This document shows, piece by piece, positions 31,913-41,155 of a stretch of DNA of 64,000 nt. The first letter of the stretch is position 1. Every line of letters begins with the position of its first letter. The DNA comes from Acidobacteriota bacterium. GTDB taxonomy: Bacteria; Acidobacteriota; Terriglobia; Terriglobales; Acidobacteriaceae. The notes under the pieces were generated by a model, which saw only the letters and a program-made list of their open reading frames with translations, was not told the DNA's origin and did no database searches. The stretch covers positions 124,001 through 188,000 of the forward strand of contig JAFDVW010000013.1 in assembly GCA_018268755.1 (NCBI GenBank). Reading direction: 5' to 3'. The position numbers and the translations under genes were made by a program.

Positions 31913-33445
31913 ATGCTGAATGGCCCCCCAGGGAATCGCATATTGGCCGGCGCATGGAGACTGGCGATAGGCATACTGTTGGCGGGAGCTGGTTGTTGCA
32001 GCGTCGCGCATGCCCAACAGCCCGATTTAAAGGCCCAGGTTGAGAAAGCCAATCGGGCTCTAGGGCAGGGGGAGTTTGGCGAGGCGGCCTCGATCTACCG
32101 GCTGCTCATCAAGTATTCGCCGGACAATGGCGCCTTGTGGATGAATCTGGGCCTTGCGGAATACATGCAAGGGGAATACCGGCAAGCGAGCGGGCATCTT
32201 CGAAGCGCGCTCAAGTTTGATTCCAGCCTTCTCCCCGCGCATATATTTCTGGGGGCCAGCCTTTTAAATTTGCAGGAGCCTTCCCAGGCGATCTTGCCGC
32301 TACAAAGGGCCGTTTCTCTTCAGCCGGACAATGCCATGGCGCGCCAATTTCTTGGCGATGCCTATTTGACCTTGGGAAAATTTGACCTGGCGCGGGAACA
32401 GTTTCTTAAGCTCTGTTCTCTCGTTCCCCAGAATGCGCTGGCCTGGGTAGGGCTGGGCCAAAGTTATGAAGGGCTGGCGCGAAATCATTTTCACTCCCTG
32501 CAACGCCAATTTCCCAACGCTTACTGGACGAAATTCCTTATGGCTGAGGAATTCTTTGTGCAGCAAAAGTATCCCCAGGCCCTGGCGCTCTACCGGCAGG
32601 TCCTGGCTGCCCAGGGAGATCTCAGCGAAGCTCGTTCCGCCATTGTAGAGATCTATCGCCTGACCGACCACCTGGACTGGGCCAAGCAGGAACAAGAGGC
32701 GGGAGGGGCATTTCCTGCCCGCGATTGTCAAAATCCGTCACCTGCATGTAGTTTTCAGCAGGGAGACTATGAGCGGGTCCTGCAGCTGGTGCCGGCAACG
32801 AAAACCCAGGATGCCGAGGCAATGTTTTGGCTTGCGCGCGCCTGTGACCGGCTTGCCGTGGCAGCATTCGCCAAGCTGGACGAATTGCCGGAGTCGGCCG
32901 ACCGCCACCAGGTGCTGGCGCAAATCTATACAGATCAATATCGCTATGTCGACGCCGTCAAGGAATGGCGCGCGGCCCTGCAGATTGCCCCCAATCATTT
33001 GCCCTATGAAAAGGGCCTGGCCGTGGCCCTTTATGAGAGCCGGGAGTATGAGGCGGCGGAGCATGTCCTGCAAAACTTATTGCAGGCCGAACCTGATTCC
33101 GGACAATGGGCGTTTCTGCTGGGAAGTTCTCTGCTGAACCAGCATAAAGCCAGCGAGGCGATTCCATACCTGGCGAAAGCAGTCAAAAAAGCCCCAAAAC
33201 TCATGCCGGTACAGCAGGCCCTGGCGGCGGCCTATCTGCAAACAGGGGACCCGCAAAGCGCAATTCCTTATCTCGAAACTGCCTTGCCGCTGGATCAAGA
33301 TGGAAGTGTGCGATACCAGCTGGCCCAGGCCTACCACCGGGTCGGCCGCCACAAAGAGGGGGAAGCCATGCTTCAGCAATATCAGCAAAGGCAAAAGCCG
33401 GCCGCAAGCAACGAGCCCAAGGAGGGAGAAATCACCCCACCCTAG
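31913..33445 (+). CDS. Exported TPR-repeat protein
   Basis: A 510-residue protein with a signal peptide (core LAIGILLAGAGCCSV, cleavage AHA-QQ; the paired Cys before the cut leaves lipoprotein processing possible but not typical). About ten tetratricopeptide repeats follow, such as NGALWMNLGLAEYMQGEYRQ, NALAWVGLGQSYEGLA and GSVRYQLAQAYHRVGRHKEG. TPR arrays are protein-binding scaffolds. It is convergent with the CRTAC1 gene, with no base between the stop codons. TPR and ASPIC/UnbV genes are often neighbours in Acidobacteriota genomes; the joint role is not established. Confidence 0.85.
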   Translation: MLNGPPGNRILAGAWRLAIGILLAGAGCCSVAHAQQPDLKAQVEKANRALGQGEFGEAASIYRLLIKYSPDNGALWMNLGLAEYMQGEYRQASGHLRSALKFDSSLLPAHIFLGASLLNLQEPSQAILPLQRAVSLQPDNAMARQFLGDAYLTLGKFDLAREQFLKLCSLVPQNALAWVGLGQSYEGLARNHFHSLQRQFPNAYWTKFLMAEEFFVQQKYPQALALYRQVLAAQGDLSEARSAIVEIYRLTDHLDWAKQEQEAGGAFPARDCQNPSPACSFQQGDYERVLQLVPATKTQDAEAMFWLARACDRLAVAAFAKLDELPESADRHQVLAQIYTDQYRYVDAVKEWRAALQIAPNHLPYEKGLAVALYESREYEAAEHVLQNLLQAEPDSGQWAFLLGSSLLNQHKASEAIPYLAKAVKKAPKLMPVQQALAAAYLQTGDPQSAIPYLETALPLDQDGSVRYQLAQAYHRVGRHKEGEAMLQQYQQRQKPAASNEPKEGEITPP

Positions 33446-35146
33446 CTATTGGAGGGATTCACGCACGTGGAGGACCTGATTTAACGGAACATTGGTGAGA
33501 ACCTGTCTGATTCCGCTGGGCCATTGAATTTCTATTTTTTTCGCCACGGTTTGGTCTCCCAAACCAAAATGCACTCCGCTGTAACTGGACGAGGCATAAC
33601 CCACGGCCGTGGTCATGATATTAGTTTGATTGCCGATCTTGACGACGGCGCCGATCCCGTCGCGGTTGCTTTTGGTCCCCTCGAGAAACAGAATCAGCCA
33701 GGCATGATGGTCGGGGCTGACATTCTTGAGAAGTTCCGCCGGCTCGCCAAAGCAGCTGACCACGACATCGATCTTGCCGTCATTGTTCAGGTCGGCAAAT
33801 CCGCTGGCACGGTGGGGGCGCTTCACGAGCAGCCCAGCCGCTCCATCGCGCAAAAACTTGCCATTTTGCTGATTTACGAACACTGTGTTTTGCTGGGCAT
33901 ATTCCCCCGACACAAAAGTTTCCACCAGATTGTCTACATGAGAATTGGCGGTAAATATGTCTTTCCATCCATCATTGTTGAAATCAAAAATGCCAATGCC
34001 CCAACCGCTGAAGGGGAAACTCTCCTGGGCGATTTTGGACTGATAGGTGAAGTCGCGAAATTGGCCAGATCCCTGATTGAGAAAGACTGGGAAGGTCTCC
34101 CCGCGCAGGGCGGTAAAAACAAGGTCGGGCAAGCCGTCATTGTCCAAATCGCGAAAGTCCGTGCCCATGCTGGAAACGGGACTCCCGCTGTCGAGCAATG
34201 CCACCCCGGCGTGCAAGGCGACCTCTTCGAAGGTCCCATTGGGCAGATTGTGAAATAGAAAATTGGGCAAATTGTCATTGGTGATAAAAGCGTCGATCCG
34301 CCCATCCTGATCGTAATCGCCAAAAGCGACACTCATGCCCCGGCCCAGGTATTTGGCAATTCCGCTGGTCTGGCTTACATTCTCAAAAGTGCCGTCGCCT
34401 CGATTGCGGTAAAGCTGATTGGGGACCGGGTCAAAGTATTTCGGATGGCAATACACGCGGAGGTCCCGCTCCCGGTCTCCGCAATAGCGGTCAAAACTTG
34501 GCGTCCACTTGGCATAGTTAATGACCAGCAGGTCAAGCCGTCCATCCTGGTCGAAATCGAACCATCCCGCGGCCACGGACAATTGATCGCTTTGTATTCC
34601 TGCCTTGCTCGTGATGTCCTCAAACCTGCCGTCTCCTCGATTCCGGTAGAGCAAGTTGTGATAGGCGCCGGCGACAAATAAATCAATGTTGCCGTCATTG
34701 TCGAAATCTGCCACCGCGACGCCGATCGAATAGCCACTGCCGCCCAGGCCGGCTTCTTCCGTGACGTCCTTAAAGCGGAAGTTCCCTTCGTTACGGAAGA
34801 GACGATTGCTGTATTTCTTGTTTGTCTTTTCCATCTGGGGGAGTTCTGCCCCATTGGTGAAGAATACGTCAATAAGGCCATCATGGTTGTAGTCAAAAAG
34901 AGCGATGCCGCCTGGCAACGTTTCCACCAGGTGCTTCTGTGACGTAGGCGAGTTATCCAGAACAAAATTCAGACCTGCGAGTTCAGCTATGTCCTCAAAT
35001 TTCACCGGCGAGGGGGCGGGGGGCGCGGCATTGGCCGATGCGAAAAGGAGAATGCGGCAGCCCAGCAGAAGCAGAATAAAGGTGGCGGATTGCCAAGGTA
35101 AGAATCCTCGCTCTGAGGCCTGGTGTTGTCCGGGTGACGCGGGCAT
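33446..35146 (-). CDS. CRTAC1-type FG-GAP/VCBS repeat protein with ASPIC/UnbV domain
   Basis: A 566-residue exported protein. After a membrane/signal segment (FILLLLGCRILLFASANA) there are seven calcium-binding D-x-D-G-x-x-D loops, including NHDGLIDVFF, DNDGNIDLFV, DQDGRLDLLV, DQDGRIDAFI, DNDGLPDLVF, NNDGWKDIFT and NNDGKIDVVV, forming a beta-propeller. The C-terminal ASPIC/UnbV domain has DGIGAVVKIG, GVHFGLG and KKIEIQWPSG. These proteins are thought to act in adhesion or surface binding. The ATG at 35146 is used; a TTG at 35173 would add nine residues. Neither has a strong ribosome site. Confidence 0.88.
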   Translation of the reverse strand: MPASPGQHQASERGFLPWQSATFILLLLGCRILLFASANAAPPAPSPVKFEDIAELAGLNFVLDNSPTSQKHLVETLPGGIALFDYNHDGLIDVFFTNGAELPQMEKTNKKYSNRLFRNEGNFRFKDVTEEAGLGGSGYSIGVAVADFDNDGNIDLFVAGAYHNLLYRNRGDGRFEDITSKAGIQSDQLSVAAGWFDFDQDGRLDLLVINYAKWTPSFDRYCGDRERDLRVYCHPKYFDPVPNQLYRNRGDGTFENVSQTSGIAKYLGRGMSVAFGDYDQDGRIDAFITNDNLPNFLFHNLPNGTFEEVALHAGVALLDSGSPVSSMGTDFRDLDNDGLPDLVFTALRGETFPVFLNQGSGQFRDFTYQSKIAQESFPFSGWGIGIFDFNNDGWKDIFTANSHVDNLVETFVSGEYAQQNTVFVNQQNGKFLRDGAAGLLVKRPHRASGFADLNNDGKIDVVVSCFGEPAELLKNVSPDHHAWLILFLEGTKSNRDGIGAVVKIGNQTNIMTTAVGYASSSYSGVHFGLGDQTVAKKIEIQWPSGIRQVLTNVPLNQVLHVRESLQ

Positions 35147-35350
35147 GGTTGATATGGAGTCGTCGGGGGCCAATCCGCAAAGCCCGATCCTCGCCCAGAC
35201 TAGGAGATCGCTGGCCCGATTTCAAGGTTCTGCCGCTGTGCGGTACAATTTCTCCGTCCAACGGGCTGGACAAGGTTTTGACAGGCAAGTGAGTGGAAAC
35301 CATCATGCCAACAACTGCTTTTGTGCGACTTCCAGGGGCGAGGCGCGGGC

Positions 35351-36205
35351 ATGAATAACACGGTGAGCTCGGTACACTCTTATCCAGACATGAAAGTTGT
35401 GTTCATGGGGCGATCTGCAATGGGGGATTCTGATCTTAAAACGCATTCTGTTCCCGGATTGGAGAAGGGCTTACAGTTGCTGGAAATACTGGCCGAGTCG
35501 AGCCGGGGACTCACTCTGGCGGAACTGGTGCGCAAATCCAGGTTACCCAAGAGTTCCATTCACTGCCTGGTGGTGACCTTAGAGCGGCAAGGCTACGTCC
35601 GGCGTTGCCTGCGGTCCCGGCGCGTCATGTTCGCTATGAAATTGTTTGGGTTGGCTGATCGCGCCCTGGCGCAAGTCCGAATTCGCCAGGTGGCCGCACC
35701 TCATCTTTATGCTCTGATGCGAGAAACGAAGCTGACCGTCCATCTGGCCGTGCTTGAGCAAGACCAGGTCGTGCTGATTGAGAAAATGGAGGCTCCCGGC
35801 GTACTCAAAATCGCAAGTTGGATCGGGAGAAGAATGGACATCCATTGCACCGGGCTGGGCAAGGCCCTCATCGCCCATCTGGGAGAGCAGGAGGTGGATC
35901 GTCTTATTCATAAATACGGGCTGCTGCGGCACAACGAGCACACGATGCGGTCGGCCCACGCATTAAAGGCAAACCTCGCGGAAGCGCGAAAGCTCAAATA
36001 CGCGGTCGATGATGAAGAAGACGAGATCGGCTGGAGATGTATTGCGGTCCCGATCTTTAATCAGGCCAACGAAGTAGTGGCGGCCGTCAGCATATGCGGG
36101 ACGGTAAGTCATATCACATCCGGCAACACTCCGGCCCTGGCCAAGAAACTACTACGCTGCGCTGGGGAAATCTCCCGCAACCTGAGTGGCGACGATCTTG
36201 CTTAA
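35351..36205 (+). CDS. IclR-family transcriptional regulator
   Basis: A 284-residue regulator. The N-terminal winged helix (about residues 35-95) has VPGLEKGLQLLEILAESSRG, LTLAELVRKSRLPKSSIH and LERQGYVRR. The C-terminal effector domain shows LTVHLAVLEQDQVVLIEKM, CTGLGKALIAHL, YAVDDEEDEIGWRCIAVPIF and VVAAVSICG, all standard IclR features. Family members sense aromatic or sugar-acid metabolites. The ATG at 35351 is chosen for the GAGGCG upstream; the frame continues to a TTG at 35321, and an internal ATG at residue 24 is possible. Its neighbours are the 875-residue protein, a symporter and a sugar-acid dehydratase, which it may control. Confidence 0.87.
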   Translation: MNNTVSSVHSYPDMKVVFMGRSAMGDSDLKTHSVPGLEKGLQLLEILAESSRGLTLAELVRKSRLPKSSIHCLVVTLERQGYVRRCLRSRRVMFAMKLFGLADRALAQVRIRQVAAPHLYALMRETKLTVHLAVLEQDQVVLIEKMEAPGVLKIASWIGRRMDIHCTGLGKALIAHLGEQEVDRLIHKYGLLRHNEHTMRSAHALKANLAEARKLKYAVDDEEDEIGWRCIAVPIFNQANEVVAAVSICGTVSHITSGNTPALAKKLLRCAGEISRNLSGDDLA

Positions 36206-36480
36206 ATGGAAGGTCCTTATATAAAGCGATCCAGCCGCTAGAGCGGTTTCTGGAGAGCAATCGATCTTTCCTGCTCTCCGGCTTTCTCTTTTCCATGTCT
36301 CAGGGTAGCCGGCGGCTCGCGCAACCTTTGGCTTGCTGGGCTACGGCGACAAAAGCGTCCAGCGCGATGGATGGCCACGTGTTTGGTTGCTGAATAGTGG
36401 ATAGAATGCCACCGAATCTTGAGGCGGCAAGCCTCTCCGAATTCGTACCTTATTCCTGACAGTCTTGCGAGGACGAGTAC
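36206..36480. other. Intergenic region upstream of the 875-residue protein
   Basis: About 275 bp. A weak inverted repeat GAGGC-GGCAA-GCCTC lies near 36420-36436. GAGGACGAG precedes the ATG at 36481. No promoter can be called firmly. Confidence 0.35.
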
Positions 36481-39108
36481 ATGAGAACTTTTCTTCAAAC
36501 GTGTCTTTTGTTGTTATTCCTCATACCATGGACGGAGGCCGCTGAGACATGGCCTTACTACTACGGTCATCCGACAGTTGCCGACAAGCATGGGGTCATT
36601 GCGCCCTGGTACAAGGGGCAAAACGGACAGTATGACTACCGGGTACGAATTGCCGCGGAGACGCTGAAGCGGTATCCCTGGGCGCTGCAAGGGAAGTCCG
36701 TGATGTCCGCCCCCGACTATGTGTTCAACGGACGTTGGAACGTCGATCAAGATGGCAATATCACGCCGGCTACGTATCGTGAGTGGGATGATGGAGATCT
36801 TGGGCAACGCGCCTCGTTCATCATCACCGGCCTGATCGATTACTACATGTATTCGGGAGACCCTGCCGTATTCACTCCCATCACGCTCACCGCCGATTAC
36901 CTGGTGGAATATTGCCAGACCGACAAGGAACATGGCTGGCCGCAGATGCTGATCAGCGTTCCCACCATGGGGACGACCTATGGGCGTTGCGTGCTGGGGA
37001 AAAGCGAGGATTTGCGGGACCGGCAGAGCAAGATTCAGTTAGACAACGTAGCGCAAGTGGGAACGGCCTTGGTGCGGGCCTACAAGTTAACGGGAAATAC
37101 GCGTTGGTATGACGCCGCCAAGCATTGGGCCGATCTTCTGGCGCAGAATCGTGATCTGCGTCCGGGGGCCGCTCCTTGGGGACGCTACGCCAACAACGCC
37201 AAGGGCAATGGCATGAACGGCGTCCAGACCGGCGGAGTAGCGATTGTGCTGGAGTTTTTGGACGAAGTCATTGCCAGCGGGTATAGCGGGCAAAACGGCA
37301 GTATTATCAGCGCGCGCGATGCCGGCCGCGCCTATCTGAAGGACGTCTTGTTGCCCTTGTGGTATGAAAATGACACTTGGGGCAGAAATTTTTGGGACTG
37401 GGAGTGTCCGGTTCAGGACCTGTATTCTACGGAATATCCATTGCTTTACATGATGGACCACAAGGACGCCTTCCCCAATTGGAAGAATGACGTCCGCAAT
37501 ATCCTCTCCATATTTATTACCCACGCAGCGGTCGCGCCCGATTCGAACGGGGACGTGTTTCATGGGGCGTGGGCCTATCCTGAGTCATCGTCCTGTTGTG
37601 GCCCTTCTTTGTGGTATACGCCCATGGAATTGGCGCCGGTTTTTGCCCGTTATGGCATTGAGGCCAATGACGAATTAGGGCGTGAAATGGGACGGCGCCA
37701 GCAATTGCTGGCCACGTACGATCCTCGCAATGATGGTTGGAGCATGGACCTGATCGCCGGGGGCGTGGATGTGAACCGCATATGGTTCAAGATTGCGCAT
37801 CCCATGGCATTGAAGAATGTGTTGCGCACCATCGCCTGGCAGCCTGAGATCACAGCGCCAAACCGGGAGAACCACATCGTCCGCTCCTCGAGCGTGGTAC
37901 GAAGAGTGGTTTATGGCAAAGAACAAGTCACTTATTCGACCGCAGACGCCATGGCTCCGGCCGTGGATGTACTGCGCCTGTCGTATTTACCTGCCTCAAT
38001 TGAAGGAGACGGGAAGAAGCTTGAGTTGCGCAAAGACCTAACGGCCAATGGTTACACGGTGCAACCTCTGCCGGGGGGCGACCAGATCATCTCGCTGCGT
38101 CACGACGGCATTACCAAGATCATGATCAGCGGCCAGGATCCACAGACCATGGTGGATGATCGCCAGTTGCGTTATGAGGGCACATGGCGAGAGGCGGCTG
38201 ACAACCAGGCGTTTTCCGGATCTCTGCATGTAACGGCGCAGACCGGTTCGGCGGTCAGCTATGCGTTCCACGGAAACCAGGTGCGCCTGATGGGCGCGGT
38301 GGGCCCCAATGGGGGAATCGCCGATGTTTATCTTGACGATCAGAAACAGCTGGTGGCCGTAGATTGCCACAGCCCACAAGCGCTGGGGCAGCAGGTGCTT
38401 TACTACCGGAACGGTCTTTCCGACGGCGCCCACGTGCTGCGGATCGTGGCGCGAGGAAGCAAGAACCCGGTGTCCAAAGGAACGGAGATTTACGTAGACG
38501 GAATGCAGTCCTCGGAAGCGAAGGGAGACAGCGGCTTCGGCGAGGGTGGCGGACCAACCGGCGCGCAACGCATGATTCTTGGCTATACCGGGCGGACAGA
38601 CTATGTCGATACCCAGGGCAACAGCTGGCGCCCGGCTACAGAAATCATTGCGCGTACCGGTTTGATGACAGATGCGGTGGGGCTGACCTGGTGGACCATT
38701 AAGCAGGACGCGATGATGGACATAGAACGTCCCATGAAGGACCGCACCCTCTATCAGTACGGCGTTCATTATTCAGATTTCCGGGTCCCGTTGACGGTGG
38801 GACCTGGGCTCTATCACGTGCGGCTCAAGTTCTCGGAAAACCAAATTACCGGGCCTCGGCAGCGCGCAATGACGATTCGGATCAATGACCAGGTGATGGT
38901 GGAAGGGTTCGATATCTTTGCGACCGCAGGAGAGGGACATAAAGCGGTCGACCTTGTGTTCAACAATATTAAGCCCAAGAATGGCATCATCGAGCTCCGC
39001 TTCACCGGGGATGCGATTTTGGGGGTACAACGGGAAGCCACGGTGCAGGCGATTGAGATCGGTCCTGGCGAGGGGGGCGAGGGCGATAAACCTAAGTCCA
39101 TCTATTAA
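36481..39108 (+). CDS. Large exported protein: alpha/alpha-barrel-like domain plus malectin-like C-terminus
   Basis: An 875-residue protein with a signal peptide (core TCLLLLFLIPWTEA). Residues about 60-470 are mostly helical with repeated W/Y-rich helix pairs (ASFIITGLIDYYMYSGDPA, GTALVRAYKLTGNTRWYD, RNFWDWECPVQDLYS, SSCCGPSLWYTP), which suggests an (alpha/alpha)6 toroid like many glycoside hydrolases and lyases. Residues about 560-680 resemble a beta-sandwich binding module (VSYAFHGNQVRLMGAVG). The last 180 residues look like a malectin-type carbohydrate-binding domain (GLYHVRLKFSE, VMVEGFDIFATAGEG). No catalytic motif was identified. It precedes a symporter and a sugar-acid dehydratase. 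Confidence 0.7.
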   Translation: MRTFLQTCLLLLFLIPWTEAAETWPYYYGHPTVADKHGVIAPWYKGQNGQYDYRVRIAAETLKRYPWALQGKSVMSAPDYVFNGRWNVDQDGNITPATYREWDDGDLGQRASFIITGLIDYYMYSGDPAVFTPITLTADYLVEYCQTDKEHGWPQMLISVPTMGTTYGRCVLGKSEDLRDRQSKIQLDNVAQVGTALVRAYKLTGNTRWYDAAKHWADLLAQNRDLRPGAAPWGRYANNAKGNGMNGVQTGGVAIVLEFLDEVIASGYSGQNGSIISARDAGRAYLKDVLLPLWYENDTWGRNFWDWECPVQDLYSTEYPLLYMMDHKDAFPNWKNDVRNILSIFITHAAVAPDSNGDVFHGAWAYPESSSCCGPSLWYTPMELAPVFARYGIEANDELGREMGRRQQLLATYDPRNDGWSMDLIAGGVDVNRIWFKIAHPMALKNVLRTIAWQPEITAPNRENHIVRSSSVVRRVVYGKEQVTYSTADAMAPAVDVLRLSYLPASIEGDGKKLELRKDLTANGYTVQPLPGGDQIISLRHDGITKIMISGQDPQTMVDDRQLRYEGTWREAADNQAFSGSLHVTAQTGSAVSYAFHGNQVRLMGAVGPNGGIADVYLDDQKQLVAVDCHSPQALGQQVLYYRNGLSDGAHVLRIVARGSKNPVSKGTEIYVDGMQSSEAKGDSGFGEGGGPTGAQRMILGYTGRTDYVDTQGNSWRPATEIIARTGLMTDAVGLTWWTIKQDAMMDIERPMKDRTLYQYGVHYSDFRVPLTVGPGLYHVRLKFSENQITGPRQRAMTIRINDQVMVEGFDIFATAGEGHKAVDLVFNNIKPKNGIIELRFTGDAILGVQREATVQAIEIGPGEGGEGDKPKSIY

Positions 39109-39175
39109 TGTGAGGCAGTCTGACAAGCCATGACTGGGTTCGGAGAAACCGATGTAGGGTTCCTCCAAAGAGCAC

Positions 39176-39205
39176 CCTGGGCGCCGTTGGCTGGCGGCGC
39201 CCAGG
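39176..39205 (+). terminator. Strong stem-loop after the 875-residue protein gene
   Basis: CCTGGGCGCC (39176-39185) and GGCGCCCAGG (39196-39205) form a perfect, G/C-rich 10-bp stem with a 10-nt loop. It lies 67 bp after the stop codon. The tail (TGTGTCTTGT) is only modestly T-rich, so termination efficiency is uncertain. Confidence 0.5.
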
Positions 39206-39311
39206 TGTGTCTTGTCCGCCGGGAGTGAAGCGAAGAGCGCCATTGCGCCAAGAAAGTCCATGCCGGAAGCAAGGCATTGTTGAACTGGTGTGAAAGGGAC
39301 GGCCCTGTCTT

Positions 39312-40937
39312 ATGGTGTGGAAGCATCTCGACCTGAGTGTTTTCATCGTGTATCTGGTCGTCAACATAGCCTTAGGGTTATGGGTGGCGCGGCGCGGCAA
39401 GAAAAGCACGCGGGACTATTTTCTGGGTGGAGAGCGGCTGCCCTGGTATGCCATCGGCGGCTCGATTATTGCCGCCAACATCAGCACGGAACATTTCATT
39501 GGCATGGTCGGTGTGGCCTACGCCGCCGGATTTGTGGTGGCGCAGTGGGAGTGGGGCAACTGGATCACATTTTCTGTCTTGATCTGGATCTTTCTGCCTT
39601 ACTACCTGCGTGGCGGCATCTACACCATGCCCGAGTTTCTGGAAAAACGTTTCAATCCGACCTGCCGGTATCTGTTCGCGGCAGCCTCGCTGGTGTTGTG
39701 GATCATCGCGCAAATGTCTGTCGTGATGCTGGCCGGGGCCAAGGCGTTGCAAGGCATGTTCGATTTTCCCGCGTACTGGACCATTATTGGGCTGGCGGTG
39801 CTTGCCGGTAGCTACACCATCTACGGCGGATTGATTTCGGTTGCCTGGACGGACTTCCTGCAGTTCGTTGTCCTCATGCTGGGTGGTTTGATTGTGGCCG
39901 TGCTGGGATTGGAGCGCGTGGGAGGGGTTTTTGCATTGATGCACTCCTATCCCGCTAAATTCAAGTTCATCTATCCCATCACTGACCCGAACTACCCATG
40001 GTTCGGGGTGTATACGCTCTTTATCTCGATCGGCATTTGGTACAACTGCACCAATCAATTCATTGTGCAGCGCTGTTTAGGCGCGCGCAGCGAATGGGAC
40101 GGCCGCATGGGCGTGATCTTTGCCGGCTTCATGAAGATCCTGCTGCCGTTTCTGGTGGTGATTCCTGGGATTGTTGCCTACCAATTGTTTCCCGGCATGC
40201 AGGACCCAGATCAGGCCTATCCCCGGCTGGTCCGCGAACTGGTGCCCCTGGGTTTGGGGGGCGTGGTCATGGCGGGCATCGCCAGCGCCCTGCTATCTCA
40301 TCTCAGCTCGGTATTGAACTCCTCGAGCACCGTGTTCACCATGGACCTGTATCGTCCGTTGCTGGGCAAGAATGCCAGCGATTCCCATCTGGTGACGGTC
40401 GGACGTTGGTCGGGAGGGGGAATTCTGCTGGTGGCCACCCTTCTCGCGCTCTGGTTTTCGCGCGGACAACACAGCGTTTTTCTGCTTATTCAGGATGTGG
40501 GGGCGTGGATTGCAGCGCCGATATCGGTACTGTTTCTCGTCGGAGTGCTCTGGCGGAGGGCGACGGCGGCCGCCGCGACTTTTGTATTGCTCTTTGGCTT
40601 TCCGTATACCTGGTTTGTGCAGTATGTGCTGTTCCAGCAGGTGGCTTTCCTCAAACCGTTCGACAACTGGTTGAATCGCACCTTCTTTGTCTGGATCAGC
40701 TGCCTGATCTTGATGGTAGCGATCTCGCTGGTTACCAAGCCGTCGGATCCGGCCACGCTCGATAAGATTATCTGGTCGCCGCGCTATGCCCGGTTGCCGG
40801 AAGCGGAACAGGCGCGCAATCGTGGGTTGCGCAATCTGTTTCTCTGGTGGAGCATTTTCGTTGGCATCATGCTCCTGCTCTATGGATATGTCCTATGGTT
40901 CCAGTTCTGGGGGCCGGGAAGCCATGTGCCCGGCTAA
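39312..40937 (+). CDS. Sodium:solute symporter (SSS/SGLT family)
   Basis: A 541-residue membrane carrier with 13-14 helices. Signatures are YFLGGERLPWYAIGGSIIAAN, IYTMPEFLEKRF and WYNCTNQFIVQRCLGARS. It is homologous to the symporter at 11418 but is a distinct copy. A sugar or sugar acid is the likely substrate. It lies between the 875-residue exported protein and the galactonate-dehydratase-like gene, so it may import the acid released by the former and consumed by the latter. ATG at 39312; a GTG three bases later is an alternative. The 39176-39205 hairpin precedes it, so it may have its own promoter. Confidence 0.9.
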   Translation: MVWKHLDLSVFIVYLVVNIALGLWVARRGKKSTRDYFLGGERLPWYAIGGSIIAANISTEHFIGMVGVAYAAGFVVAQWEWGNWITFSVLIWIFLPYYLRGGIYTMPEFLEKRFNPTCRYLFAAASLVLWIIAQMSVVMLAGAKALQGMFDFPAYWTIIGLAVLAGSYTIYGGLISVAWTDFLQFVVLMLGGLIVAVLGLERVGGVFALMHSYPAKFKFIYPITDPNYPWFGVYTLFISIGIWYNCTNQFIVQRCLGARSEWDGRMGVIFAGFMKILLPFLVVIPGIVAYQLFPGMQDPDQAYPRLVRELVPLGLGGVVMAGIASALLSHLSSVLNSSSTVFTMDLYRPLLGKNASDSHLVTVGRWSGGGILLVATLLALWFSRGQHSVFLLIQDVGAWIAAPISVLFLVGVLWRRATAAAATFVLLFGFPYTWFVQYVLFQQVAFLKPFDNWLNRTFFVWISCLILMVAISLVTKPSDPATLDKIIWSPRYARLPEAEQARNRGLRNLFLWWSIFVGIMLLLYGYVLWFQFWGPGSHVPG

Positions 40938-41029
40938 GACGGAACTTGCTTATGCTGTGTTGTTTGGAACTTCTCATGTTGGGCCACCTGGGCCATGTTT
41001 CGTGGCGTCCGGGGGGTTGGATTCTTGGA

Positions 41030-41035
41030 TTGACA
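41030..41035 (+). promoter_or_regulatory. Possible -35 box of the dehydratase gene
   Basis: A perfect TTGACA, 120 bp upstream of the GTG start. No good -10 is found at 16-18 bp; the A/T-rich TTTATAC at 41066 is too far away. The box is therefore only suggestive, and an activator-dependent promoter is possible. Confidence 0.3.
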
Positions 41036-41059
41036 AAGACAGTCCATGCCCAAACAATC

Positions 41060-41082
41060 GAAATGATTTATACGATCATTTC
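41060..41082. promoter_or_regulatory. Palindromic operator upstream of the dehydratase gene
   Basis: GAAATGAT-TTATACG-ATCATTTC has perfect 8-bp arms with a 7-bp centre, 74 bp upstream of the start codon. Shape and composition fit IclR- or GntR-type sites. The IclR protein encoded at 35351 is the nearest candidate on this side of the locus. Confidence 0.55.
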
Positions 41083-41155
41083 TTATGCACAATCATCTTG
41101 ATGTCCGCCCGGAGTTGTTAGGCCGGAAGTTGGGCGCAGGAGCAAGAGAGGGCGC

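Noticed and set aside
33524..34258. Long plus-strand frame opposite the CRTAC1 gene
   Set aside because: It is a shadow of the repeat-rich CRTAC1 coding sequence and has no start context or family.
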